DNA of 29,908 nucleotides from an uncultured Clostridia bacterium. Lineage in GTDB: Bacteria; Bacillota; Clostridia; Christensenellales; Borkfalkiaceae. Every line of letters starts with the position of its first letter. Within the stretch, counting starts at the first letter, position 1. Location: assembly GCA_934271275.1 (NCBI GenBank), contig CAKQRD010000021.1, positions 1 to 29,908 on the forward strand, read 5' to 3'. The notes beneath the pieces are model-generated. The model was not told where the DNA came from. It ran no database searches and worked only from the letters and a program-made list of their open reading frames with translations. The position numbers and the translations under genes were made by a program. This document shows positions 1 to 7,154 of this stretch, one piece after another.

Positions 1-3
1 GAT

Positions 4-42
4 AAAGGCGAATCAGTCTCCTAATGGAAACGGGTTCGCCTT
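4..42 (-). terminator. Hairpin downstream of the tRNA unit, probable terminator
   Basis: Outer arms AAAGGCGAA and TTCGCCTTT (4-12 and 34-42) enclose a second stem, GTTTCC paired with GGAGAC around an ATTA loop, with a small internal loop between the two. Read on the minus strand it lies just after tRNA-Glu and ends in a short T-rich stretch. The window edge hides what follows, so the terminator role is inferred from position and shape. Confidence 0.5.
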
Positions 43-51
43 TAACTTGTT

Positions 52-126
52 TGGTGACCCCTACGGGAATCGAACCCATGATACCACCGTGAAAGGGTGG
101 TGTCTTAACCGCTTGACCAAGGGGCC
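52..126 (-). tRNA. tRNA-Glu (anticodon UUC)
   Basis: The reverse complement folds as a standard cloverleaf. The acceptor arms are GGCCCCT and AGGGGTC, the anticodon stem is CCACC/GGTGG with loop CTTTCAC (anticodon TTC), and the T arm contains GGTTCGATTCC. The 3' CCA is encoded (52-54). It shares a transcript with the tRNA-Met gene 63 bp upstream on the same strand. Confidence 0.96.
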
Positions 127-189
127 GCGTTGCTTCCGCGCTCAAACAGCGCTTCCGCTATATTTTATCGGCTTACAGCCGTTATTGAC

Positions 190-266
190 TGGTAGCGGCG
201 GTCAGATTCGAACCAACGACCTGCCGGGTATGAACCGGCCGCTATAACCAACTAAGCTACGCCGCC
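190..266 (-). tRNA. tRNA-Met (anticodon CAU, elongator type)
   Basis: The cloverleaf on the minus strand has acceptor arms GGCGGCG and CGCCGCT, anticodon stem GCCGG/CCGGC with loop TTCATAC (anticodon CAT), and an encoded CCA. The first base pair is G1-U72, not the mismatched C1-A72 of bacterial initiator tRNA, and the body resembles Bacillus elongator tRNA-Met. It is therefore called elongator Met; a tRNA-Ile2 with a lysidine-modified CAU cannot be fully excluded. A small hairpin (272-288, TTACAGC/GCTGTAA) lies just upstream in the precursor. Confidence 0.93.
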
Positions 267-299
267 ATTTATTACAGCCTTGCTGTAAAATGCTTTGTT

Positions 300-328
300 A
301 TTATATATGATATTGCAAATATTGTCAA
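300..328 (-). promoter_or_regulatory. Sigma-70 promoter of the tRNA unit
   Basis: On the minus strand, TTGACA (323-328) and TATAAT (300-305) are separated by exactly 17 bp. Both hexamers match the vegetative consensus perfectly, as expected for a stable-RNA promoter. Transcription would start about 8 bases beyond the -10 and enter the tRNA-Met precursor. Confidence 0.9.
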
Positions 329-386
329 ATATATTTGCCCCTATTTTACAAAATTTTTTTTATTTTTTTCTTCTCCCCGTTTTTGC

Positions 387-437
387 CGAAAAATAACCGC
401 ATACCCTACCCCTCATCGCGGGTTCGGATATGCGGTT
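387..437 (-). terminator. Intrinsic terminator of the surface operon
   Basis: Arms AACCGCATA and TATGCGGTT (395-403 and 429-437) form a hairpin. Read on the minus strand it is followed by ATTTTT. It sits 34 bp after the stop of the SGNH lipoprotein gene, closing the four-gene operon before the tRNA promoter. T-rich sequence on the other side means it could also act on plus-strand transcripts. Confidence 0.75.
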
Positions 438-470
438 TATCTTTTTCTTTATTCGATTTCTTCCGCCATT

Positions 471-1829
471 TTATCCTTTCAGCGGATAACAATACAATTC
501 TTCCGTGCCTGCGTAAGGGGTTTCGCCCGTCACGCCCGCATCGAACTCCAAAAAGCTCTTCTGACTTTCAAACGTCACGTTCTCCCTTACGGGGTAATAT
601 CCGAGTTTTTTCAGATACGCCGAAAGCACAGCCGCCGTATCTATATGCGTTTTTATGCTGTTATGGTCGTTCGCGCCGTATGTTCCCCTGCCCGTCACGC
701 CGTAACCCTTCTGCGGAATAACGCACTCGTGCAGATAATCTGCTTCCGAAAGTTCCGCGTCCGCGGCAAACGCCTGTGCGGCATACGTTCCCGCTTTAGA
801 TCCCGTATGCGTCCAGATAATAGTCGCGTTCGGGTAATTTTCGTGCAGTTTTTTGACCGTAAGCCCGCAATATTGCTGATAAATTTCTTTCTCGAACCCG
901 CTTGCCGTCGTATCGTTGCCGCCGATATTGAGAATTATCACGTCGGGAATATAATTCGTGCGATCCCACAACGCGGTGGTTTTCGCTTCCGAAACGGTGT
1001 TCCCCGGAGTTATTCCCGAATAATCAAGCACTTCGTACATAGATTTCGGATAGCGTACGCCCCAGCCCGACTGTGCCACGAACTGCACGTCCGCATCGAA
1101 CATTCTTGCCGTAAGATAATTGAACGAATGCAGACTGCTGCTGTTCTTCCTCGTTCTGCCGACTCTCCCCGCCGTAGCCGTTTCGCTGTAATAAAGCGAG
1201 CCGTGTCCAGAACCGCCTGAAGCGCAAACGAACATAAATTTGAGGGTATCGTTATCCTCAGCCACGTTTCTGTACGCGAATTTGCCGTCCGTTTCAAATG
1301 CGGAAACCGCGGTATAAGCGTCCGCCGCCTCGTCGGTTTTAAGACAGGTAACGGTATGCTCTCCGTCTTTTAGCCCCGAAACGAGGGTTACGCGGCTGAC
1401 CGTTTCCCCGTCGGGAAGATAAAATCTTCTGCCCGCCGCGGGATTCGGCAGCGTTTCGTCGTCTACCGCGAAATTATAGTAAATATCGCTCGCGCTGTGC
1501 AAAAACGTTACGGTAAGGCTCGTACCCTTAAACGTCACGGTAAAGCCGGTAGCTGTGTTATAAAGCATAACCGCGCCGCCCGCCGTGCCGTCGATTTTGG
1601 CGGAGGCTTCTTTAACGTACTCGTAACGACCGTTCCACTTGACGAGCGGCTTTTTCGCAACGAGCGTTTCGCCTTTCACCTCGGAAAGCTCCGAAATCTC
1701 CTTTTCGTACTCGCCTTTTTCGTAGGGCTTCGGCTGAATTTTTGTACAGCCCGCAAGCCCCGCCGCGCACGAAATCACGCATAACGCCGCGCACAAAGCG
1801 GCAGATAAAAGCTTAGTAAATCTTTTCAT
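471..1829 (-). CDS. SGNH/GDSL-family hydrolase lipoprotein (CE2 acetyl-esterase-like)
   Basis: This 452-residue lipoprotein is probably anchored outside the membrane. Residues 1-28 form a signal peptide with lipobox LAGC (Cys28). Residues about 60-185 look like the beta-rich N-terminal domain of CE2-type carbohydrate esterases. From about 195 the SGNH blocks can be followed: FVCAS with candidate nucleophile Ser204, the oxyanion glycine block AQSGWG (252-257), IGGND (Asn305), and DHN with candidate His389. Block I is divergent: the family usually has GDS and here has CAS. Known relatives remove O-acetyl groups from polysaccharides; the substrate here is unknown. The start follows GGAGG about 9 bases upstream, and that site overlaps the stop of the preceding gene 13 bp away, suggesting coupled translation. 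It is the last gene of its operon. Confidence 0.8.
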   Translation of the reverse strand: MKRFTKLLSAALCAALCVISCAAGLAGCTKIQPKPYEKGEYEKEISELSEVKGETLVAKKPLVKWNGRYEYVKEASAKIDGTAGGAVMLYNTATGFTVTFKGTSLTVTFLHSASDIYYNFAVDDETLPNPAAGRRFYLPDGETVSRVTLVSGLKDGEHTVTCLKTDEAADAYTAVSAFETDGKFAYRNVAEDNDTLKFMFVCASGGSGHGSLYYSETATAGRVGRTRKNSSSLHSFNYLTARMFDADVQFVAQSGWGVRYPKSMYEVLDYSGITPGNTVSEAKTTALWDRTNYIPDVIILNIGGNDTTASGFEKEIYQQYCGLTVKKLHENYPNATIIWTHTGSKAGTYAAQAFAADAELSEADYLHECVIPQKGYGVTGRGTYGANDHNSIKTHIDTAAVLSAYLKKLGYYPVRENVTFESQKSFLEFDAGVTGETPYAGTEELYCYPLKG

Positions 1830-1842
1830 ATCCTGCGCCCTC

Positions 1843-4290
1843 CTACATCGCTATATAAGACACGGAAGCCGTCATCGTCATCGTGACGAATATCAGACAG
1901 CATACTATCGCGCCCAGCCACACGTTATGCGTTTTCTTATAGAAAAGCCTGTTCATAATCGGCAGCAGAGCCATCATTATAACGAGCGGGAACACCATAT
2001 TGATATACAGCCACACCTCGTTGCCCGCGCCCATATAACCGTAGAACACCGAACCCGTGGTAAAGAAGCAGAAATAATTTATGACGAGTATGAACACGAG
2101 TCCCAAGCTGTTCGCAAGCGCGCCCACGAGTTGCACCTTCCATTCTTTCCAACCCTCGAAGCCGACGCCGCAGTTCACCCTTATAGAATTCTGTATATAG
2201 AATATAAAGAACAGCGGGAGATACATAAGCGCGGTAACGATATACCTCGGCGTAAGCGCGGAAGCGGAAATCAGCATAAAGCGGAAATCTTCGTGGAACA
2301 CCGCTATCGACAGGTGGTCGAGTCCGTAGAACGTTGCCACGAGTATCGCCGCGAGAAGAAGGGTTTTAAGAAGCTGTATTCCGTTTATTTTAAGCGGTTC
2401 GAGCTGCGAAAAGTCTTTTTCTTTTCTCACGAGGTTCTTGATTAAAACCGTACCGAAGAATATCGCAAGTCCGACGAGTCCGTTCACGACCGCCCACAAA
2501 AGAACGGCGTTGACCATTCTCGCGGGGAAAAAGAACGTGAACGTGTTTGAAGCCGCGTCGGGGAACATATCTATCGAAACGTTCGCGAGCGGGATAAAGT
2601 CGAGGCACGCGATAACGCCCGAAACTATCATAGACAGCCAGAACGTAATCTTATCCGCGGCGTTCGGTTTTCTCTTCCCTTTGCCCTCTATACCAGCGGC
2701 GTATTCGCCGCAAGACAGCGCGTCGTCAACCGCATTTCCGTTATTTTCGCCTTCCGCATAAGCCGCCGCCACGCGTTTGGTACGCTTCGTGCGGATAGTG
2801 TTAAAGAACGGCGTTTCCATAAGGAAATACGCAAACGCCACGATAAGCGTCATTGCGGAAACGAGCGCGAGACCGTTGAACGCTTCCTTTCCGAACCAAG
2901 TCTGCGAAGAAACTTTTATATCCCCGCCGAACCCAAGCGTCTCCGTAAAGAACGAAATACTGTTCGTAATACTTAACGCGTCGTACATTTCAAAGCAGTG
3001 ATTAGTCTTTTCTCTGTGAATTATACGGTACGTTCCGTCCTCTTTGTTGCCGTAGCCGAAATCCTCTTTTACGTCGTAAATTTTGCTCGGAACGGCGCAG
3101 TTCGACGAGGAATAATAAACTTCGTTCACGAAACGCGAGGCGATGACCTCGAACGCGGCGGAATCCGACTGATAGCGGTATTCGCCCTCGTCGTAATAAG
3201 CGTAAGAAAGTCCCGCGTTACAGCGCAGATTTTTATACCTGTTTGCGGAGGACACCTTTATGTACCCCGAAATATACAAGGACTTTATAATGCTGTCGCC
3301 GTAGTTATACCCCGCGAACTGTTCCGCCACGTCCGCGACGTTGCCGCCGCCCGCGGAATGTCCTATCGCGCCGATACTTTCTCTGTCGATAAAATCGTAT
3401 TTATCGGTATTCGCGTAAACGTACTGAACGAGATAATCGAGACCGTTCGCGCCGACGGTAGAGGAAATCATACTGCCGTCCTCTTTATACCCGGAATAGG
3501 TCGTGCCACCCTGACAACCCGGATCTATCACGAACACGACCGCGCCGCGACGAGAATATTCTATCGCGTACTGCGCCATAGTCGTACGGGTTCTCGTGAA
3601 GCCCGGCATAACGAATATCACGGGCGCGGGGTTTTCTTTGGTGGCGGTTTTGGGAATATACTCGGTGACGGTATAAGACAGCGCGTCGTTCTGAATCACC
3701 CAGCTCTTGCCGTTCAGGGGCTTCGAGTTATATTCTTCCGTCATCTCCTTGGTAAGCTTAAAATCGTTTACCTTTACGAAAAAACCCGAGGTCTCGAACA
3801 ACATCGCGGAGAAAGACGAAAATATTATCGCCGCAACGCAGATTACCGAAACTATAAAGCTCTTTTTCTTGAAAATCGATTGTTTTTTCGCGGAAGCATC
3901 AGCCGCAGGCTTTTCCGAAGTTTTATCGGCAGGCGTGCGGTTCTCCGCATTCCCCGCGTTTTTCGGAGCTTCTGCCGCTATCTCTTTATCGGCGAATTTT
4001 CCGAAGCGCGCGACGATATATAAAATCGTCGCGGGAAAAACCACTATCGAAAGCACGGTATAAACTATAAATCTTATATCGTCCTTTTTATCGAAGTCGT
4101 CTTTTTTAATCCTCGTTTTAAGGGTGGAAGAGCAAAGCCCCGTGCATACCGCGATTATTCCGAACGCGGCGAAAAGATAGTAAATCGCGTTTGAAACCGC
4201 AAATTCGCAAGCCGCCGCTAAAAGCCACAGGAACGTGCCGACGTAAAGGCATATTTCGGCGGCGGTAAAAAGTTTTTTCTTAACGTTCAT
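1843..4290 (-). CDS. Multi-spanning membrane protein with an extracytoplasmic alpha/beta-hydrolase domain
   Basis: The 815-residue protein has an unusual layout. Hydrophobic segments occupy about 10-52 and 73-97, then comes a Lys/Ala/Glu-rich linker (100-143) and another hydrophobic segment (144-166). The alpha/beta-hydrolase domain spans about 200-455, with the nucleophile elbow GHSAGG (Ser312) and a likely catalytic His431 (NHCFEMYD). About eight more hydrophobic segments follow from 472 to the end, broken by a charged loop (497-548). The order implies that the hydrolase faces one side of the membrane, probably outside. Family knowledge supports an esterase or lipase activity, but the substrate is unknown and the acid residue is not clear. 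The gene is 12 bp after the preceding lipoprotein gene and 13 bp before the SGNH lipoprotein gene. Confidence 0.8.
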   Translation of the reverse strand: MNVKKKLFTAAEICLYVGTFLWLLAAACEFAVSNAIYYLFAAFGIIAVCTGLCSSTLKTRIKKDDFDKKDDIRFIVYTVLSIVVFPATILYIVARFGKFADKEIAAEAPKNAGNAENRTPADKTSEKPAADASAKKQSIFKKKSFIVSVICVAAIIFSSFSAMLFETSGFFVKVNDFKLTKEMTEEYNSKPLNGKSWVIQNDALSYTVTEYIPKTATKENPAPVIFVMPGFTRTRTTMAQYAIEYSRRGAVVFVIDPGCQGGTTYSGYKEDGSMISSTVGANGLDYLVQYVYANTDKYDFIDRESIGAIGHSAGGGNVADVAEQFAGYNYGDSIIKSLYISGYIKVSSANRYKNLRCNAGLSYAYYDEGEYRYQSDSAAFEVIASRFVNEVYYSSSNCAVPSKIYDVKEDFGYGNKEDGTYRIIHREKTNHCFEMYDALSITNSISFFTETLGFGGDIKVSSQTWFGKEAFNGLALVSAMTLIVAFAYFLMETPFFNTIRTKRTKRVAAAYAEGENNGNAVDDALSCGEYAAGIEGKGKRKPNAADKITFWLSMIVSGVIACLDFIPLANVSIDMFPDAASNTFTFFFPARMVNAVLLWAVVNGLVGLAIFFGTVLIKNLVRKEKDFSQLEPLKINGIQLLKTLLLAAILVATFYGLDHLSIAVFHEDFRFMLISASALTPRYIVTALMYLPLFFIFYIQNSIRVNCGVGFEGWKEWKVQLVGALANSLGLVFILVINYFCFFTTGSVFYGYMGAGNEVWLYINMVFPLVIMMALLPIMNRLFYKKTHNVWLGAIVCCLIFVTMTMTASVSYIAM

Positions 4291-4302
4291 CGTTTGCCTC
4301 CT

Positions 4303-5106
4303 TTAAGCCTTCCAGCAGTCGAAAGCTTCCTGCGTCTGCGCCCACGCGTAGAAGATAGTCGCGGGCGTTTCCATATTCGGATCGGGCGCGGGTATCATCG
4401 CGATATAACGCGTTTTACTGCCCATCGGGATATTCCCCTTCTTTTCGTAAACGGTCACGCCGCCCGTCGTGGAAATATTCGCTCCCACGCCGAGAAGCAC
4501 GTCCACGTCCTCGTCTGCGTTTATGTTCGCGCCGATCGTAGCAACGTCGCCCTCGTAAGCTCTGAACACTATGTCGAGCGTTTCCGGCGTTTTTTCGTTC
4601 GCGGTCAGATAATCGGCGAATTTATCCGCGTTGTTTTTCATATATTCGCGGAAGGCTTTTTCCGTCGCCTCTATCATAGCGGAGTTCAGCCCCGAGGTAG
4701 AAGTTTTCGCGTACCAGCCGACAACGAGGTCGGATTTCGGAATTTCCGATTTTGCGATTATCGCGGCGTACAATTTCGCCACGCCGTTTTCGGCTATTTT
4801 TTCCACGTCCGAACGGTGCAGAACGGTGCCGACGGTAGGTTTTTCGTCCTTTTTGGAATAAGTCCATTCGGGATCCTCGGACCACCCCATAAACTTATAC
4901 CCTGCGGGAACGGTTATTCCCGCGGCTTCCGCTTCGGGAGTGAGCTGATTTTTGAATATCGTCACCGTTTTTTCGGCAACGACCTCGCCGTTATAAATAA
5001 ACTGCACTTCTATCGGTTTTTCGCCGAACACGGAACAACCCGCAAGGGTTATCGCCGCGGTGCAAGACATAAAAGCGGCAAGCAGAATAACGAGAAATTT
5101 CTTCAT
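4303..5106 (-). CDS. Lipoprotein with InlB-like repeat and a substrate-binding-protein-like half (short paralogue)
   Basis: The 267-residue lipoprotein has lipobox LAGC (Cys24). Residues about 31-115 resemble the Listeria-Bacteroides (InlB B-type, Flg_new) repeat: a beta strand, then GYKFMGW, then KLYAAI. Residues about 125-267 resemble one half of a type II periplasmic binding protein: VDVLLGVGANI (201-211), the RYIAMIP strand (233-239), and a closing helix with EAF.CWK. The same segments occur twice in the adjacent upstream lipoprotein, so this is a shorter paralogue. It may bind a ligand or act as a surface adhesin-like protein; no transporter genes are nearby. Start: GGAAAAAAT directly before ATG. 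A long hairpin lies in the 72-bp gap to the upstream paralogue. Confidence 0.7.
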   Translation of the reverse strand: MKKFLVILLAAFMSCTAAITLAGCSVFGEKPIEVQFIYNGEVVAEKTVTIFKNQLTPEAEAAGITVPAGYKFMGWSEDPEWTYSKKDEKPTVGTVLHRSDVEKIAENGVAKLYAAIIAKSEIPKSDLVVGWYAKTSTSGLNSAMIEATEKAFREYMKNNADKFADYLTANEKTPETLDIVFRAYEGDVATIGANINADEDVDVLLGVGANISTTGGVTVYEKKGNIPMGSKTRYIAMIPAPDPNMETPATIFYAWAQTQEAFDCWKA

Positions 5107-5121
5107 ATTTTTTCCGTTTTA

Positions 5122-5158
5122 CGAAAACAAGCGGCTGTTTTAAGGACGCTTGTTTTCG
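5122..5158 (-). repeat. 12-bp-stem hairpin between the two paralogous lipoprotein genes
   Basis: Perfect arms CGAAAACAAGCG (5122-5133) and CGCTTGTTTTCG (5147-5158) flank a 13-base loop, inside the mRNA between two co-oriented genes. There is no T-run after the 3' arm on the minus strand, so a full terminator is unlikely. An mRNA-stabilising or processing role that sets different expression of the flanking genes is an inference. Confidence 0.6.
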
Positions 5159-5178
5159 CATTTCAGTTTATTTTTTTA

Positions 5179-6465
5179 TTATGCTTTCGCAGCGGTTAAA
5201 ATCTTCCAGAGGTCTATCGCGACCGTGTTTTCGCTACCAGCGGCAACGGCGATATATCTCGAATCGTTTGCCGTCCAGCCCGCGCCGAGTTTTACCTTCG
5301 CGCCGTCGCCTTCGGCGATAACCGCAAAGTCTCCGACGTTGTTACCCGCGATAACTACGTCCGCTTTGCCTTCGGTAGCCTTCGTACCGAACGCCGCCGC
5401 GTTGCCTTCGTTTATTTCCACCCAGTTTACCTTCTTATCGGGGTGAGCCGCAACAAACGCCGCTTTCATAGCCGCGGATTCCTCCGCCGTGATATAGTTT
5501 TTGTTATTGCCGTTATCGAGATAAACGTATACGGTAATATCGAAAGAAGCTACGGAGAACACGGGATAAAGATTTACCGCGCCGTCCTTAACGAGATTCT
5601 TTATCGTGTTATAGGTAATCTCGGTTTCCGCAGATATTTCCGCTTCGGTCGCGCTTTCGGTAGTCGCCCAGCCGACGAACGTTTCGCCGCTTTTCACGGG
5701 CGCGTCGTATTCTAATTTATCGCCGAGTATTGAAGAAAGCTTGCCCGAAGCAATCACCCCTTCCGTTCCGTGAAGAGTTACGGTAGCGGTCTCCGAGGTA
5801 ATGCCCGTAACCATTGTATAAAGGGCAACCGCGTATTCGTTTTCGTAATCGAGAAGCGCGGCTTGTCTATCGTTCGCCTTGTATTCGTCTTTCATAGCGG
5901 CTTTTGCGACAACGCCCTGAACGCCGCCCTTGCTTACGATGTTGTTACCCGAGCCGAGTATTACGTCAATATCGCCCGCCGCGTTTATAGCCGCGCCGAA
6001 AAGCTCAACGCTGTCGTAATCTTCGCCCGCATATTCGCGATAAAGAACGTTTATCTTGCTCTCTTTCGCCGCAAAATCGGTCTTGATTTTCGTGAGATAA
6101 GAAGCGTAATCTTCTGCGAAATACTTACTCCAAACCGCAACGGTAAGGTCTATTTTCTCTATGAATTTAGCGTAAAGCGTCATATCGGAAGTCGGCTTTT
6201 CGGTAAATTTAAATTCATTAGTAAAAGCCTCGTCCTTAAACCAACCGTCAAACACGAAATTCGCTTTTGAAGAGGTCGGATCGGAAGGCGGATTAACGTA
6301 TTTACCCTCTTTAACGGTCTGCGTACCGACGGTAACGCCTTCCGCAACGAAGGTTATCGTGTAGCTTGTTTCTTCGGGTTCTTCGGTTTTGCCGCAGGCG
6401 AACAGCCCCGCGCACGAAAGAGCCAGAATAACCGATAGCAAAGTGACTAACAATTTCTTCGACAT
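5179..6465 (-). CDS. Lipoprotein with two InlB-like repeats and two substrate-binding-protein-like halves
   Basis: The 428-residue lipoprotein has lipobox LFAC (Cys24). The sequence shows an internal duplication. InlB/Listeria-Bacteroides-like repeats are at about 34-102 (FDGWFKDEAF, MTLYAKF) and 225-305 (FVGWATTE, VNLYPVF). Binding-protein-like halves are at about 105-220 (DIDVILGSGNNI) and 306-428 (ADVVIAGNNV, RYIAVAAGSENTVAIDLWKIL). The strand 'ADVVIAGN' and the ending 'IAV..GS.N..A...W..L' recall ModA-like type II binding proteins. The combination of repeat and binding fold repeated twice is not one I recognise as a named family. It is first in the operon, directly after the promoter at 6516-6544, and its ribosome site is AAGGAG. 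Confidence 0.72.
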   Translation of the reverse strand: MSKKLLVTLLSVILALSCAGLFACGKTEEPEETSYTITFVAEGVTVGTQTVKEGKYVNPPSDPTSSKANFVFDGWFKDEAFTNEFKFTEKPTSDMTLYAKFIEKIDLTVAVWSKYFAEDYASYLTKIKTDFAAKESKINVLYREYAGEDYDSVELFGAAINAAGDIDVILGSGNNIVSKGGVQGVVAKAAMKDEYKANDRQAALLDYENEYAVALYTMVTGITSETATVTLHGTEGVIASGKLSSILGDKLEYDAPVKSGETFVGWATTESATEAEISAETEITYNTIKNLVKDGAVNLYPVFSVASFDITVYVYLDNGNNKNYITAEESAAMKAAFVAAHPDKKVNWVEINEGNAAAFGTKATEGKADVVIAGNNVGDFAVIAEGDGAKVKLGAGWTANDSRYIAVAAGSENTVAIDLWKILTAAKA

Positions 6466-6515
6466 AACGTACTCCTTTAAGAACGAGCTTTTTACCCGTT
6501 GCTTTCTTTTTTATC

Positions 6516-6544
6516 ATTTTAACACCGGAACATACCTTTGTCAA
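6516..6544 (-). promoter_or_regulatory. Sigma-70 promoter of the surface-lipoprotein operon
   Basis: On the minus strand, TTGACA (6539-6544) and TAAAAT (6516-6521) are 17 bp apart. It is the only strong promoter seen for the four genes down to position 471. It is divergent from the T-box promoter about 90 bp away. Confidence 0.85.
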
Positions 6545-6569
6545 TAGTCAAAATCGAAATATTTGACTA
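6545..6569. promoter_or_regulatory. Inverted repeat abutting the -35, probable regulator binding site
   Basis: TAGTCAAA (6545-6552) and TTTGACTA (6562-6569) form a perfect 8-bp inverted repeat with a 9-bp spacer. It begins at the base immediately upstream of the -35 hexamer of the surface-operon promoter. Two half-sites about one and a half helical turns apart next to a -35 are typical of an activator or repressor site. No regulator gene is adjacent. Confidence 0.5.
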
Positions 6570-6635
6570 ATTTTTATTATCTTTTTTACTTATTTTCCCG
6601 TAAAATAAAAATTTTTACGAAATCGGCGCAAAGCC

Positions 6636-6664
6636 TTGACAAATCCGTTTTCTTGTGGTATCAT
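6636..6664 (+). promoter_or_regulatory. Sigma-70 promoter of the T-box/trpB unit
   Basis: TTGACA (6636-6641), a 17-bp spacer, then TATCAT (6659-6664). The predicted transcript start is near 6671, just before the first conserved stem of the T-box leader. Confidence 0.87.
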
Positions 6665-6670
6665 TTCAAA

Positions 6671-7088
6671 AAACCGAAGAGGAAGAGTGAGTAAACTTTT
6701 TCTGCTTTTCTTACAGAGAGTCGCGGACGGTGGAAGCGCGGCGGAAAAGGTTAAAGTCGAATGGACTTCCGAGGGCGAAAGGAAATTTTTCCGAAACTCG
6801 CGCGAAAAAACGTTTAGCGGCGCGGCAACGACAAGGCGGCAAAGATTGCGGACGATTATAACGACCGCGGCTACTATGACGGCTACGCAAAGCGGCGATT
6901 GAAAAAGCCGACGAGGAGAACGGAAAAAGAGTATGCAAGACGGAGCAAGGTTCTCTCCGTAAACAAAAGACCGCGTATGATTGTACGTTAAAGGGCGCAA
7001 GGCTGAAAAAGCTTCGCCGAATCAGGGTGGCACCACGGGAATCTTAAACGCTCTCGTCCCTATCTCGGGGACGGGAGCGCGTTTTTTT
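6671..7088 (+). promoter_or_regulatory. T-box riboswitch, tryptophan specificity (UGG specifier)
   Basis: The 418-base leader has the T-box landmarks in order: GAGTGAGTA in the lower stem I, AGAGAG (6715-6720), the GGTGGAAG apical-type segment (6729-6736), a specifier segment GAATGGAC with codon TGG at 6762-6764, and the T-box proper AGGGTGGCACCACGG (7024-7038). A terminator follows. Family knowledge: uncharged tRNA pairs with the specifier and the T-box bulge, stabilising the antiterminator and allowing read-through. The TGG specifier predicts sensing of tRNA-Trp, which fits the tryptophan synthase gene downstream. Specifier assignment rests on sequence context, not on a computed fold. Confidence 0.93.
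7049..7088 (+). terminator. T-box-controlled intrinsic terminator
   Basis: A 12-bp stem (7049-7060 with 7068-7079, one G-U pair) is followed by seven T residues (7082-7088). It directly follows the T-box sequence and competes with the antiterminator, as in all transcription-attenuating T-boxes. Confidence 0.93.
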
Positions 7089-7154
7089 ACTTTTTTTGAT
7101 ATTTCGTCCCTGAAAACGCAAAGAATAATTATATATCAAAAGGAGAACGAAACA

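Noticed and set aside
315..338. Inverted repeat GCAAATAT/ATATTTGC over the tRNA promoter
   Set aside because: AT-rich, short and overlapping a consensus -35; likely chance, and stable-RNA promoters rarely need such an operator.
2998..4023. 341-codon open frame opposite the membrane hydrolase gene
   Set aside because: The minus-strand protein has clear membrane segments and the GHSAGG motif; the plus-strand product looks like shadow sequence.
6636..7154. Reading frames in the T-box leader, including an upstream extension of trpB
   Set aside because: They cross the T-box stems and its terminator; the trpB family alignment and AGGAG support the ATG at 7155.
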